28,599 nucleotides of DNA from Nocardioides sp. GTDB taxonomy: Bacteria > Actinomycetota > Actinomycetes > Propionibacteriales > Nocardioidaceae. Both the position numbers and the translations under genes were made by a program. The stretch covers positions 1-28,599 of the forward strand of contig JAKFXV010000137.1 in NCBI GenBank assembly GCA_021731205.1, given 5' to 3'. This document shows, one piece after another, positions 8,597 through 15,024 of the stretch (position 1 is the first letter of the stretch; every line of letters starts with the position of its first letter). The notes under the pieces are model-generated. The model ran no database searches, was not told the DNA's origin, and worked only from the letters and a program-made list of their open reading frames with translations.

Positions 8597-9181
8597 ATGC
8601 TGATCACGAATGAGTTCAACGTTGAGCAGCCGCTTGACACCGTGTGGGACTTCTTCAAGGACATCCCGCAGGTAGCAAAGTGCCTGCCCGGCACCGAACT
8701 GACCGAAGACCTCGGCGACGACAAGTACAAGGGCGGCGTTGCCATCCGGATGGGTCCGATCAAGCTCGAGTTCGCGGGCGATGCCGCCGTAACCGAGCGC
8801 GACGAGGCGGCCCGGCGCATCGTTGTCGACGCGGACGGCGCCGAGGTCAAGGGCCGCGGTCAGGCCAGCATGTTGCTCAGCGCGAGTCTGTCGCCGGTCG
8901 GCAAGGCGACCGCCGTCAAGATGGACATGGATCTGTTGATCTCGGGAGCCGCCGCGCAGTACGGCAGGGGCATGATCTCAGACGTCACGTCGGTCCTCAT
9001 CCAGCAGTTCGCGGTCAACATGCAAAGTCGCATCGCCGCACAACAGCGCGGCGAGGATCCTGACCAGATCGAGGAGGCCAAGGCGGCAAGTGGGGTCGCC
9101 ATCGCCGTCCAGGCCATGAGGATGGCGCTCACTCGGGTGTTCCGCCGGTTCTTCCTTCCATACCAACCGAACCTCACCTAA
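8597..9181 (+). CDS. coxG: CoxG, SRPBCC-fold CO dehydrogenase partner
   Basis: A 194-residue protein. Residues 1-150 match the CoxG/SRPBCC pattern: MLITNEFNVEQPLDTVWDFF, IPQVAKCLPGTELTEDLGDD, YKGGVAIRMGPIKLEFAGDA, and the closing helix YGRGMISDVTSVLIQQFA. CoxG proteins attach CO dehydrogenase to the membrane, and in mycobacteria are reported to shuttle menaquinone to it. The C-terminal 40 residues hold a Glu/Asp-rich stretch and an amphipathic basic helix (AVQAMRMALTRVFRRFFLPY) that could touch the membrane. AGGAGG (8583-8588) sits in the tail of the preceding gene. The run of small membrane proteins immediately downstream fits a membrane-coupling role. Confidence 0.92.
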   Translation: MLITNEFNVEQPLDTVWDFFKDIPQVAKCLPGTELTEDLGDDKYKGGVAIRMGPIKLEFAGDAAVTERDEAARRIVVDADGAEVKGRGQASMLLSASLSPVGKATAVKMDMDLLISGAAAQYGRGMISDVTSVLIQQFAVNMQSRIAAQQRGEDPDQIEEAKAASGVAIAVQAMRMALTRVFRRFFLPYQPNLT

Positions 9182-9191
9182 GGAGGCGCCC

Positions 9192-9443
9192 ATGCTGTGG
9201 TGGATAGGCAATGCCATCTTGTTGTTGGCCGTCGTGCCGATACTCATCGCTTTGCTGAATCGGATCCTTGCGGCGCTCGAACGGATTCGTGGAGCTTCCG
9301 ACGAGATCCTGGCCAAGGGCGTGACCCTGACCGGCGAGCTCGACGGTGTGCCCGAGGCATTGGCACAGACGACTCGCACCATCAATGAAGTGACTGGGGG
9401 CGCGACCCGTTACGCGGGTTCCGTCGCCAAGTTGCTCGGCTGA
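9192..9443 (+). CDS. Small single-span membrane protein 1 of the cox operon
   Basis: An 83-residue protein with one N-terminal hydrophobic helix (about 2-22, LWWIGNAILLLAVVPILIAL). A helical tail follows (NRILAALERIRGASDEILAK) and ends in an amphipathic stretch. AGGAGG (9181-9186) lies 5 nt upstream, 10 bp after coxG, so it is clearly in the same operon. No domain name is recognised. Its plan of one membrane helix plus about 55 residues of predicted helix is shared by four of the next five genes. A scaffold or membrane-anchor role for CO dehydrogenase is inference only. Confidence 0.82.
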   Translation: MLWWIGNAILLLAVVPILIALLNRILAALERIRGASDEILAKGVTLTGELDGVPEALAQTTRTINEVTGGATRYAGSVAKLLG

Positions 9444-9459
9444 ACGAAGGAGGATTGTC

Positions 9460-9687
9460 ATGCCATTAGTCGCATGGGTGACGGTAGTCATCACCCTGCT
9501 CATCATCGCGGCGGCCGCCTTGGGACTGATTCGCGTCATCTGCCACCTGATGGCCGTGCGGCAAACGCTCGGAAGCGTCTTCTTGGGGGTCACGGTGGTC
9601 GCGCACCAGACCCGCACGGTTCCGCAGGCGATCGAATCGGTGAACCGTGATCTCAAACCGGTCCGCGACTTCTGTGAATCGGTGTGA
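9460..9687 (+). CDS. Small single-span membrane protein 2 of the cox operon
   Basis: A 75-residue protein with a hydrophobic helix at about 5-27 (AWVTVVITLLIIAAAALGLI). A polar helical tail follows, containing VRQTLGSVFLGVTVVAHQTR and ESVNRDLKPVRDFCESV. A strong AAGGAGG lies at 9447-9453. The tail motif (h-x-VNRDL-x-PVRDF) is reminiscent of the IPGVEHINRT region of the last gene in this run, suggesting distant paralogy. Its stop overlaps the GTG of the DUF1059 gene. The function is unknown. Confidence 0.82.
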   Translation: MPLVAWVTVVITLLIIAAAALGLIRVICHLMAVRQTLGSVFLGVTVVAHQTRTVPQAIESVNRDLKPVRDFCESV

Positions 9688-9890
9688 TCGGCGTGCCTAC
9701 CTATGAGTTCCGGTGTGCCAGCCCGGTGTGCAACGCACGGGCCACAGCATTGACCAAGGATGAGGTGATCGCTCAGCTGACCACCCATGTCAAGGTCGAA
9801 CATCGCATTCCCTCACCCACCAGGCCGATCATGCAGTTCCTCGTTGACAACACGATCCGCGAACTGCCCCAGCAGAAGGGACGTTCATGA
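9684..9890 (+). CDS. DUF1059 family small protein
   Basis: A 68-residue soluble protein. PTYEFRCASPVCNARATALT, the segment VIAQLTTHVKVEHRIPSPT and the ending MQFLVDNTI match the DUF1059 pattern, described as small proteins with possible metal-binding Cys/His residues (here C11, C16, H35, H40). The GTG start at 9684 overlaps the previous stop; a second in-frame GTG at 9693 (V4) is possible. It is the only non-membrane member of the six-gene tail. The adjacent stop-start overlaps on both sides argue for co-expression with the membrane proteins. Confidence 0.78.
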   Translation: MIGVPTYEFRCASPVCNARATALTKDEVIAQLTTHVKVEHRIPSPTRPIMQFLVDNTIRELPQQKGRS

Positions 9891-10165
9891 ATTACACGTC
9901 GGTCGCCGCAGCGGCCAACACCTCCACCACCGGGTGGGTGATCGGCTACACCGCGACAGTCGTCGTCGTGCTGGTCGTCGTGGTACTCGTGGTGACGATC
10001 TTGTTGTTGGCCAACTCGATCGCGAAGGAAGCCGCCATGATCAACGACTCATTGTGCGACTCGGTGAACAACACCGCTGCTCTGAAGGAACTCGGCACGA
10101 CGATCGAGCACGCCGAGGTCATCACCGCCGGACTCCATCGCGGACGCACCAGGCTAGGGGGTTGA
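9887..10165 (+). CDS. Small single-span membrane protein 3 of the cox operon
   Basis: A 92-residue protein whose ATG overlaps the preceding stop (ATGA). After a short Ser/Thr/Ala-rich N-terminus, one very hydrophobic Val-rich helix spans about 18-42. The tail NDSLCDSVNNTAALKELGTT followed by IEHAEVITAGLHRGRTRLGG resembles the tail of the next gene (AAENTADAALIARTADGVEA, then VLAEGL), indicating that the two are paralogues. No named domain is recognised. Confidence 0.82.
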   Translation: MNYTSVAAAANTSTTGWVIGYTATVVVVLVVVVLVVTILLLANSIAKEAAMINDSLCDSVNNTAALKELGTTIEHAEVITAGLHRGRTRLGG

Positions 10166-10167
10166 CC

Positions 10168-10464
10168 ATGAACGAGGCTGTCTTGGCGCTCACGGAAACA
10201 CAGGACACGTTGTGGAAGGGCGCGATCATCGGTGGTTTCGTCATCGTGCTCGCGGTCGCGGCTCTGCTCACGATCCTGGTCCTCCAAATTCGCGTTATCG
10301 ATCGTCGGGTTGTCAACGTGCGCGACACGTTGCGAGCTGCTGCCGAGAACACCGCAGACGCGGCACTGATCGCCCGAACCGCGGACGGAGTCGAAGCCGT
10401 GCTGGCCGAAGGTCTTGAGCACCACTTGTTCCTCGGTCGTGTGCTGAGCAAGGTGAGGATGTGA
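10168..10464 (+). CDS. Small single-span membrane protein 4 of the cox operon
   Basis: A 98-residue protein starting at ATG 10168, 2 nt after the preceding stop and behind a G-rich AGGGG stretch. One hydrophobic helix lies at about 18-42 (GAIIGGFVIVLAVAALLTIL). The tail RDTLRAAAENTADAALIART plus GVEAVLAEGLEHH parallels the previous protein's tail. An upstream extension of the open frame is the shadow of the neighbouring gene and was not used. The stop overlaps the GTG of the next gene. The function is unknown. Confidence 0.82.
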   Translation: MNEAVLALTETQDTLWKGAIIGGFVIVLAVAALLTILVLQIRVIDRRVVNVRDTLRAAAENTADAALIARTADGVEAVLAEGLEHHLFLGRVLSKVRM

Positions 10465-10850
10465 ACACCATGATTGTGTTGTCGGTTGTTGACGTCGTTC
10501 TACTGATCGCCGGACTCGCGATCTACCTGTACATCATCGGCGCCCAGTTGACGAACATCGCAGTCAATCTCGAGGAATGCAGCGAGTTGGTCGGGAAGAT
10601 CGTGACCAACGCCGAGCCGATCATTCCGGGAGTCGAGCACATCAATCGAACGGGCGGCGTAGTCGCGGGTGCACTGCCGTTGCTCTATGGCATGGCGGAG
10701 GGGATCGTCGTCGGTGTCACTCCCCGCGCCGAAGAGCCGGCCGAGCGTCCCCCCAACCTGCCGGCTGGGCGTCGGCGCCGCTCACGACTCCACGAAGGGG
10801 TCGGGTATGACCCCGGGCGCGTTCGGGAAGAGCCTGTTCCCGCCCCCTGA
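10461..10850 (+). CDS. Small single-span membrane protein 5 of the cox operon
   Basis: A 129-residue protein that starts at GTG 10461, overlapping the previous stop (GTGA). One N-terminal membrane helix spans about 3-28 (VLSVVDVVLLIAGLAIYLYI). A helical region follows (LTNIAVNLEECSELVGKIVT, IIPGVEHINRT), then a Pro/Arg-rich, probably disordered tail from about residue 90 (RAEEPAERPPNLPAGRRRRS). It is the last gene of the plus-strand operon and meets the opposing operon at 10889. It is the longest of the five membrane proteins. No domain name is recognised. Confidence 0.8.
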   Translation: MNTMIVLSVVDVVLLIAGLAIYLYIIGAQLTNIAVNLEECSELVGKIVTNAEPIIPGVEHINRTGGVVAGALPLLYGMAEGIVVGVTPRAEEPAERPPNLPAGRRRRSRLHEGVGYDPGRVREEPVPAP

Positions 10851-10867
10851 GACCGCCCCCTGCGATC

Positions 10868-10890
10868 ACCCCGTCCAGACCGGGGGTTTC
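10868..10890. terminator. Weak hairpin between the convergent cox operons
   Basis: CCCCG (10869-10873) can pair with CGGGG (10881-10885) around a 7-nt loop, followed by GTTTC. It lies in the 38-bp gap between the two facing operons, where a terminator is expected. The stem is short and the T run is only three long. Confidence 0.3.
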
Positions 10891-11320
10891 AGTCGACATC
10901 TCGGTCGGTTGTGAGAGGTCCGGTGGTCGGTGCGGTGTACTCACCGATCCACTCGTCCTTCCACGATCGCTCGTACTGCTTCTCGTTGCAGCTCGGCCGG
11001 TAGATCGCAATGAGTTCCTGCGCGATCTGCTCACGATGCGCCGTAGCACTACCCGGTGCCTCATAGGTGCATATGAAGAGCTTGTAGCGACCGCCCGCGC
11101 GTTTGACCCAGCAGGCGGCGCGTGAGTGGTTGAACGGCAAGCGCTCCTGCGACATGTCGTCAGCGTGACCGATGTAGATCACGGCGTATTGCTCTGGCCT
11201 GGTGTCCGGCTGAGGCTTGCACGCGATCGCGTACACGGCGGATGTGGCGGATGGCGTCCACCCGGCGAGCACCCGCGGCCCCTCGAAGGGATATCCGGCG
11301 AGGGAGCCGAGTCGGATCAT
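10889..11320 (-). CDS. GIY-YIG-like domain protein, last gene of the coxL2 operon
   Basis: A 143-residue protein with features of the GIY-YIG nuclease fold. AVYAIACKP (around 28) corresponds to the GIY strand. YAVIYIGHADDMSQERLPFN (about 45-64) holds the YIG element. HREQIAQELIAIYRPSCNEK provides the conserved Glu and the terminal Asn. The tail WKDEWIGEYTAPTTGP looks family-specific. Its ATG overlaps the stop of the preceding 96-residue gene (ATGA, 11317-11320). Why a nuclease-like protein sits in a CO dehydrogenase operon is unclear. It may use the fold for something else, or be an unrelated passenger. Confidence 0.68.
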   Translation of the reverse strand: MIRLGSLAGYPFEGPRVLAGWTPSATSAVYAIACKPQPDTRPEQYAVIYIGHADDMSQERLPFNHSRAACWVKRAGGRYKLFICTYEAPGSATAHREQIAQELIAIYRPSCNEKQYERSWKDEWIGEYTAPTTGPLTTDRDVD

Positions 11321-11607
11321 TCGCCGTAGCCGACTTCGTCGTCCTCGAGCTCACTGATGGCGTCGATCTCGGCGATCGGGCACTCCGGCAGTCCGGCTCT
11401 AGCGGCGGCGCGGGCGAACTCCACCGTGGCCAGTTGCACTGCTGCCGCGCGATCGGCTGCGTGGACGACGAGCTTGGCGCTATAGCTCGTGCTGCCGATC
11501 CCGGAGGCGATGCCATTCAGTGGTGCCACCGCATCGGCGAACTCCACCACCTCTTCCAGCGTGAGGGTCCGATCCCCCTCGGCTTCGAGCACAACACTCC
11601 ACTTCAC
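11317..11607 (-). CDS. Hypothetical protein between coxE and the GIY-YIG-like gene
   Basis: A 96-residue protein from GTG 11607, with AGGAGA 5 nt upstream. It begins MKWSVVLEAEGDRTLTLEEV and has alternating beta and alpha character, ending in an acidic tail (SELEDDEVGYGE). It looks like a compact ferredoxin-like single domain, but no family is recognised. It starts 25 bp after coxE and overlaps the next gene by 4 nt, so it belongs to the same transcript. Confidence 0.7.
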   Translation of the reverse strand: MKWSVVLEAEGDRTLTLEEVVEFADAVAPLNGIASGIGSTSYSAKLVVHAADRAAAVQLATVEFARAAARAGLPECPIAEIDAISELEDDEVGYGE

Positions 11608-11632
11608 GTCTTCTCCTATCTCCGCCGACCAA

Positions 11633-12769
11633 CTATCTCAACTGGGGCAACACGGTGGCGAACTCCTCAAGCCCACGCAGGTCGTGGCCAGACAGCACGA
11701 CATCGATGTATGGTTCGGCGACCATCATGCCCAGCGTGTTCGGCTGGAAGTTCGGACTGTCGCCCTTGTGGGGATTCATCCACACGATCCGGTGGGACAG
11801 CCTCGACAACCGCTCCATGGCCTTGGCGAGCACCTCCGGATCGCCACGGTCGAGTCCGTCCGAGCAGATGACCACGATCCCGCCCCGGGTCAACCCCCGG
11901 CTCGCCCAATGGCGTACGAAGGATTCCAGGCACTCTCCGATGCGGGTGCCGCCCTCCCAGTCGAACACCGTGCCGGCGGCACGCTCAAGCGCCTCGTCGG
12001 GACGGCGGTGCTCCAGCTCCCGGGTGATGCGGGTCAGCCGAGTCCCGAAGCAGAACACTTCAGTGCGTGAGGTCGCTCCACGTTTCGTGGAGTATGCGAA
12101 CTGCAGAAGGCTACGCGAGTAGTCGGCCATGGACCCCGACACGTCCAGGATCAAGATGATCGGGCGTAGCCTGAGTTTGCGCCGCTGCCAGAACATCCGC
12201 GCGGGATCGCCGTGCGTGCGGAGCGTCTCCCGCACCGTCCTGAGTAGGTCTGGCGTTCGTCCTGCCGTCGCGGATCTCTTGCGACGTGTGCGTCGCGTCG
12301 GGGGTGACAGCCTCATTGACATGCTGATTCTGCGCAGTGCGGCGAGCTCCTCGTCGGTGCAAGCACCGAACGCCTTCGTACGTAGGGTTGAGGCATTCGA
12401 TGCCGCCAGTCCGAGTTCGGCAGGTTGGTCCTCTCCATCGGATTCGTCGGACTGGGACTCGGGAATCGTCAGAACGGACTGGGCCTCGGCCTTGGCCTTG
12501 ACACTGAAGGGGCGGGACCGCTCCGGCTCGCTATCGGCATCGAGGAAGAACTCCCTGAAGATCCGGTCGTAGGTGACCAGATGTTCCGCCCTCGTCACCA
12601 ATGATGATCGGCCGGCCCAGTAGAGATCCAGGAGATCAGTGGGATTGAGTACGGCAACCGCCGCACAGTAACTGATGACGTCGTCGGACCCGATCGTGAG
12701 GCCCGCCCGTCGAAGTTCATGCGAGAAGTCAACCAGCGTGGCGACGAACGCGGTCCCTTCGTCAGGCAC
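11633..12769 (-). CDS. coxE: CoxE, von Willebrand factor A domain maturation protein
   Basis: A 378-residue protein. The N-terminal helical part begins GTAFVATLVDFSHELRRAGL and continues through YDRIFREFF. A charged, Ser-rich linker follows (about 80-170). The C-terminal VWA domain has RPIILILDVSGSMADYSRSL, with the metal-site DVSGS at 209-213, and later VFDWEGGTRIGECLESFV and IVVICSDGLDRG. CoxE works with the CoxD ATPase to build the copper/sulfur side of the CO dehydrogenase active site. The start is GTG 12769, overlapping the coxD stop by 8 nt, which implies tight coupling. Confidence 0.92.
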   Translation of the reverse strand: MPDEGTAFVATLVDFSHELRRAGLTIGSDDVISYCAAVAVLNPTDLLDLYWAGRSSLVTRAEHLVTYDRIFREFFLDADSEPERSRPFSVKAKAEAQSVLTIPESQSDESDGEDQPAELGLAASNASTLRTKAFGACTDEELAALRRISMSMRLSPPTRRTRRKRSATAGRTPDLLRTVRETLRTHGDPARMFWQRRKLRLRPIILILDVSGSMADYSRSLLQFAYSTKRGATSRTEVFCFGTRLTRITRELEHRRPDEALERAAGTVFDWEGGTRIGECLESFVRHWASRGLTRGGIVVICSDGLDRGDPEVLAKAMERLSRLSHRIVWMNPHKGDSPNFQPNTLGMMVAEPYIDVVLSGHDLRGLEEFATVLPQLR

Positions 12770-13637
12770 CGGACGCTATCCGTTCCAGGTCCTCTCGAAC
12801 GAGTTCAAGGTCGTCGCGCTCTTTGACGACGGAACCCAGCGTGGCATCCAGAGTCCCGGCATCCAACTCGGTCTCGCCGAGTACGCCGAGGGTATTGACC
12901 CAATCGATTGTCTCAGCCACGCCTGGACGCTTAGCGAGATCCAGTTCTCGCAGCCGATTGACGGCCGCGACGACGTTCTGAGCCAGTTCCGTGGAGACTC
13001 CCGGCGCCCGGACCCGGACAATCTCGACCTCCCGCTCGGGGGTCGGATAGCCGACCCAGTGATAGAGACAGCGGCGCTTGAGCGCATCGTGCAACTCACG
13101 TGTCCGGTTGGACGTGAGCACCACTATTGGTGGCTGCTCGGCACGAATGGTCCCGACCTCCGGGATCGTGATCTGGTAGTCCGAGAGCAGCTCGAGCAGG
13201 AACGCTTCGAACTCGTCGTCGGCACGATCCACCTCGTCGATCAACAACACGGCCCGGTTGCCCAGCTTGATCGCCTGGAGTAGCGGGCGCTCGAGCAGGA
13301 ACTTCGGGCCGAAGAGCCGATCGACCGCCTCATCCTCGTCCATGTCACGATGCGACAGCGCTCGGATCTGCAGCATTTGACGCGCGTAGTCCCATTCGTA
13401 GAGCGCCTGGTTCGTATCGATGCCTTCGTAGCACTGCAGTCGGATGAGTTCTCGATTGAAGACGGTGGCGAGGGCTTTCGCCACCTCGGTCTTCCCGACT
13501 CCGACCTCACCCTCCAGCAGGAGCGGACGGTTCAACTTCAGTGCGACGAACAGCGATGTCGAAAGGCCGCGATCGGCCAGGTAGCCACACGTGCGTAGGG
13601 TCTCGGTCAGCTCGCCGACTGTCTCAGCGCCATGCAT
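12762..13637 (-). CDS. coxD: CoxD, MoxR-family AAA+ ATPase
   Basis: A 291-residue AAA+ ATPase. Walker A is GEVGVGKT at 43-50, Walker B is LLIDEVDRAD at 131-140, and sensor-1 lies in VVLTSNRTRELHDALKRRCL. LRTCGYLADRGLSTSLFVAL near the N-terminus is characteristic of CoxD. These proteins drive maturation of the Mo-Cu site together with CoxE. ATG 13637 is chosen because GAGGAAAGG lies 6 nt upstream and the length fits the family. An upstream ATG at 13700, which would overlap the preceding stop as ATGA, would add 21 residues and cannot be excluded. Confidence 0.92.
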   Translation of the reverse strand: MHGAETVGELTETLRTCGYLADRGLSTSLFVALKLNRPLLLEGEVGVGKTEVAKALATVFNRELIRLQCYEGIDTNQALYEWDYARQMLQIRALSHRDMDEDEAVDRLFGPKFLLERPLLQAIKLGNRAVLLIDEVDRADDEFEAFLLELLSDYQITIPEVGTIRAEQPPIVVLTSNRTRELHDALKRRCLYHWVGYPTPEREVEIVRVRAPGVSTELAQNVVAAVNRLRELDLAKRPGVAETIDWVNTLGVLGETELDAGTLDATLGSVVKERDDLELVREDLERIASGA

Positions 13638-13696
13638 CCAATGCCTTTCCTCGCCAACGGATAACTCCCACGGAGGTGTGCCACCTGACGTGCGGA

Positions 13697-13957
13697 TCAC
13701 TCGCTGGGGAGCGGACCGAGCACCAGGTCGCGGACAGATCCCCCCGAGGTGTTGTGCTTGCCCTCGCGTTCGAGGAGTTCACGCCAGGCCTCCCTGAGAT
13801 CTGTGCCGGGCTCAGCCATGCCGTCGAAACTCACGAGCTTCATGTTCTTGCACGTGGACTGAGGGCCGCAGTCCTCATCCAAGTCGGCGCGGCTCTGTCC
13901 ACTGCTGGACCACGCTGCTCGAAGTACCTCGATCGTCGCGTCTGGTTGTTCAGGCAT
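13697..13957 (-). CDS. Hypothetical protein between xdhC-like and coxD
   Basis: An 86-residue acidic protein with an ATG at 13957 and GGAG about 8 nt upstream. Segments include TIEVLRAAWSSSGQSRADLD, CGPQSTCKNMKLVSFDGMAE and LREAWRELLEREGKHN. Two cysteines (C30 and C36) stand close together. No family is recognised. It lies between the XdhC-like gene (86 bp gap) and coxD (59 bp gap or a 4-nt overlap, depending on the coxD start), so it probably shares their transcript and might assist maturation. That role is a guess from position. Confidence 0.62.
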   Translation of the reverse strand: MPEQPDATIEVLRAAWSSSGQSRADLDEDCGPQSTCKNMKLVSFDGMAEPGTDLREAWRELLEREGKHNTSGGSVRDLVLGPLPSE

Positions 13958-14043
13958 GCTTGGACTCCATTCGGGTCGAACCGTGTTGCCGTGATGTCAA
14001 CACTAGACGCGCTTTCTGAATATGACGACAGCGAATTAAGGTT

Positions 14044-15009
14044 TCACTTAGGCGTTTCGGTCCCTCTGTCGTCAGCGGCCAGATCGTTCCGTATCGGGGC
14101 GGCGGTCGTATCGGACGACACTGCCAGGGCCTCGGCCAGCACCGATATGGCAATCTCTGCAGGTGATGTTGCGCCGATATCCAGCCCAGCCGGCCCGTGG
14201 ACGCGACTCAGGTCGGTGACGCCGCGATCGGCGAGCCACCGAACCCGATCACGCTGGGTCCGCTGCGCGCCGAGCGCACCGATGTAGCCGGCCTCGCTCG
14301 ACAGTGCCGCCGCTAGCACCGGACCCGCGAGATCGATGTCGTGCCCTAGCACCACGACCTTGTCGAGCGGACACAACTGTGCGGCCACCGCGGCCGCAGC
14401 ACTGACATTCGTAGCGGTCTGGACGCGCCAGCCTAGGGGCTGTGCGGCGGACGCGATGGCAGCGGCGATCGGCCCCGGCCCAGCGACCAACATCGTGGGG
14501 ATCGGCCGCATCACCGTCACTACGGTGTCATCGAGCACGGCGGTGGCGCTCACGCCGCGGCTGAACATCTCCCCTACCCGGACGCCGGCATCCCGAATGG
14601 TCGCCGCTGTGAAGAGCTCCGTGCCTACCACCTCATCACCGTCGAGCCGGGTGACGAGGCACAGCGGCTCCCGAACGGCCAACCTGGCCCAGAGCCCGCC
14701 TGGCAAGTCGACCGCGTCGACAAGCAGGCAGCGTGCGTTGCCACCGTTCGCGAGTCCGGCCACGAGTGCTTCCATATCGCTGACCTGCAGGTCCAGTAGG
14801 CGGCCCTTGATGCCGGCGTTGGCCAGACTGCTGAGTTGGTCATCGAGTGCGCCGTCCATCGCGGCGCCGACACGTCCGCCACCGGGCGTGAGCGCCAACG
14901 CCTCGGCCCGGTCACGTGGGCCGAACCCGGGGGCATCAACGACCCACGCTACAGACACGATGGTGTTGGCATGCAGACATGCCGTCACCATCTGTGCGAT
15001 CTCGTACAT
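14044..15009 (-). CDS. XdhC/CoxI-like maturation protein with a diverged N-terminal domain
   Basis: A 321-residue protein with an ATG at 15009 and AGAGGA 7 nt upstream, 15 bp after coxL2. The C-terminal half is a clear XdhC Rossmann domain: TMLVAGPGPIAAAIASAAQP, GYIGALGAQRTQRDRVRWLA, HGPAGLDIGATSPAEIAISV. The N-terminal half aligns in shape with XdhC/CoxI but lacks the GGCVEG motif seen in the copy at 18708-19874, having VGAAMDGALDDQLSSLANAG instead. XdhC proteins deliver or sulfurate molybdenum cofactor. The diverged N-terminus suggests a specialised partner for CoxL copy 2. Confidence 0.84.
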   Translation of the reverse strand: MYEIAQMVTACLHANTIVSVAWVVDAPGFGPRDRAEALALTPGGGRVGAAMDGALDDQLSSLANAGIKGRLLDLQVSDMEALVAGLANGGNARCLLVDAVDLPGGLWARLAVREPLCLVTRLDGDEVVGTELFTAATIRDAGVRVGEMFSRGVSATAVLDDTVVTVMRPIPTMLVAGPGPIAAAIASAAQPLGWRVQTATNVSAAAAVAAQLCPLDKVVVLGHDIDLAGPVLAAALSSEAGYIGALGAQRTQRDRVRWLADRGVTDLSRVHGPAGLDIGATSPAEIAISVLAEALAVSSDTTAAPIRNDLAADDRGTETPK

Positions 15010-15024
15010 ATCACGTCCTCTGGA

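Noticed and set aside
9787..10167. Extension of the fourth small membrane protein upstream
   Set aside because: It runs through two other well-supported genes in a different frame and is Arg/His-rich, as expected for a shadow.
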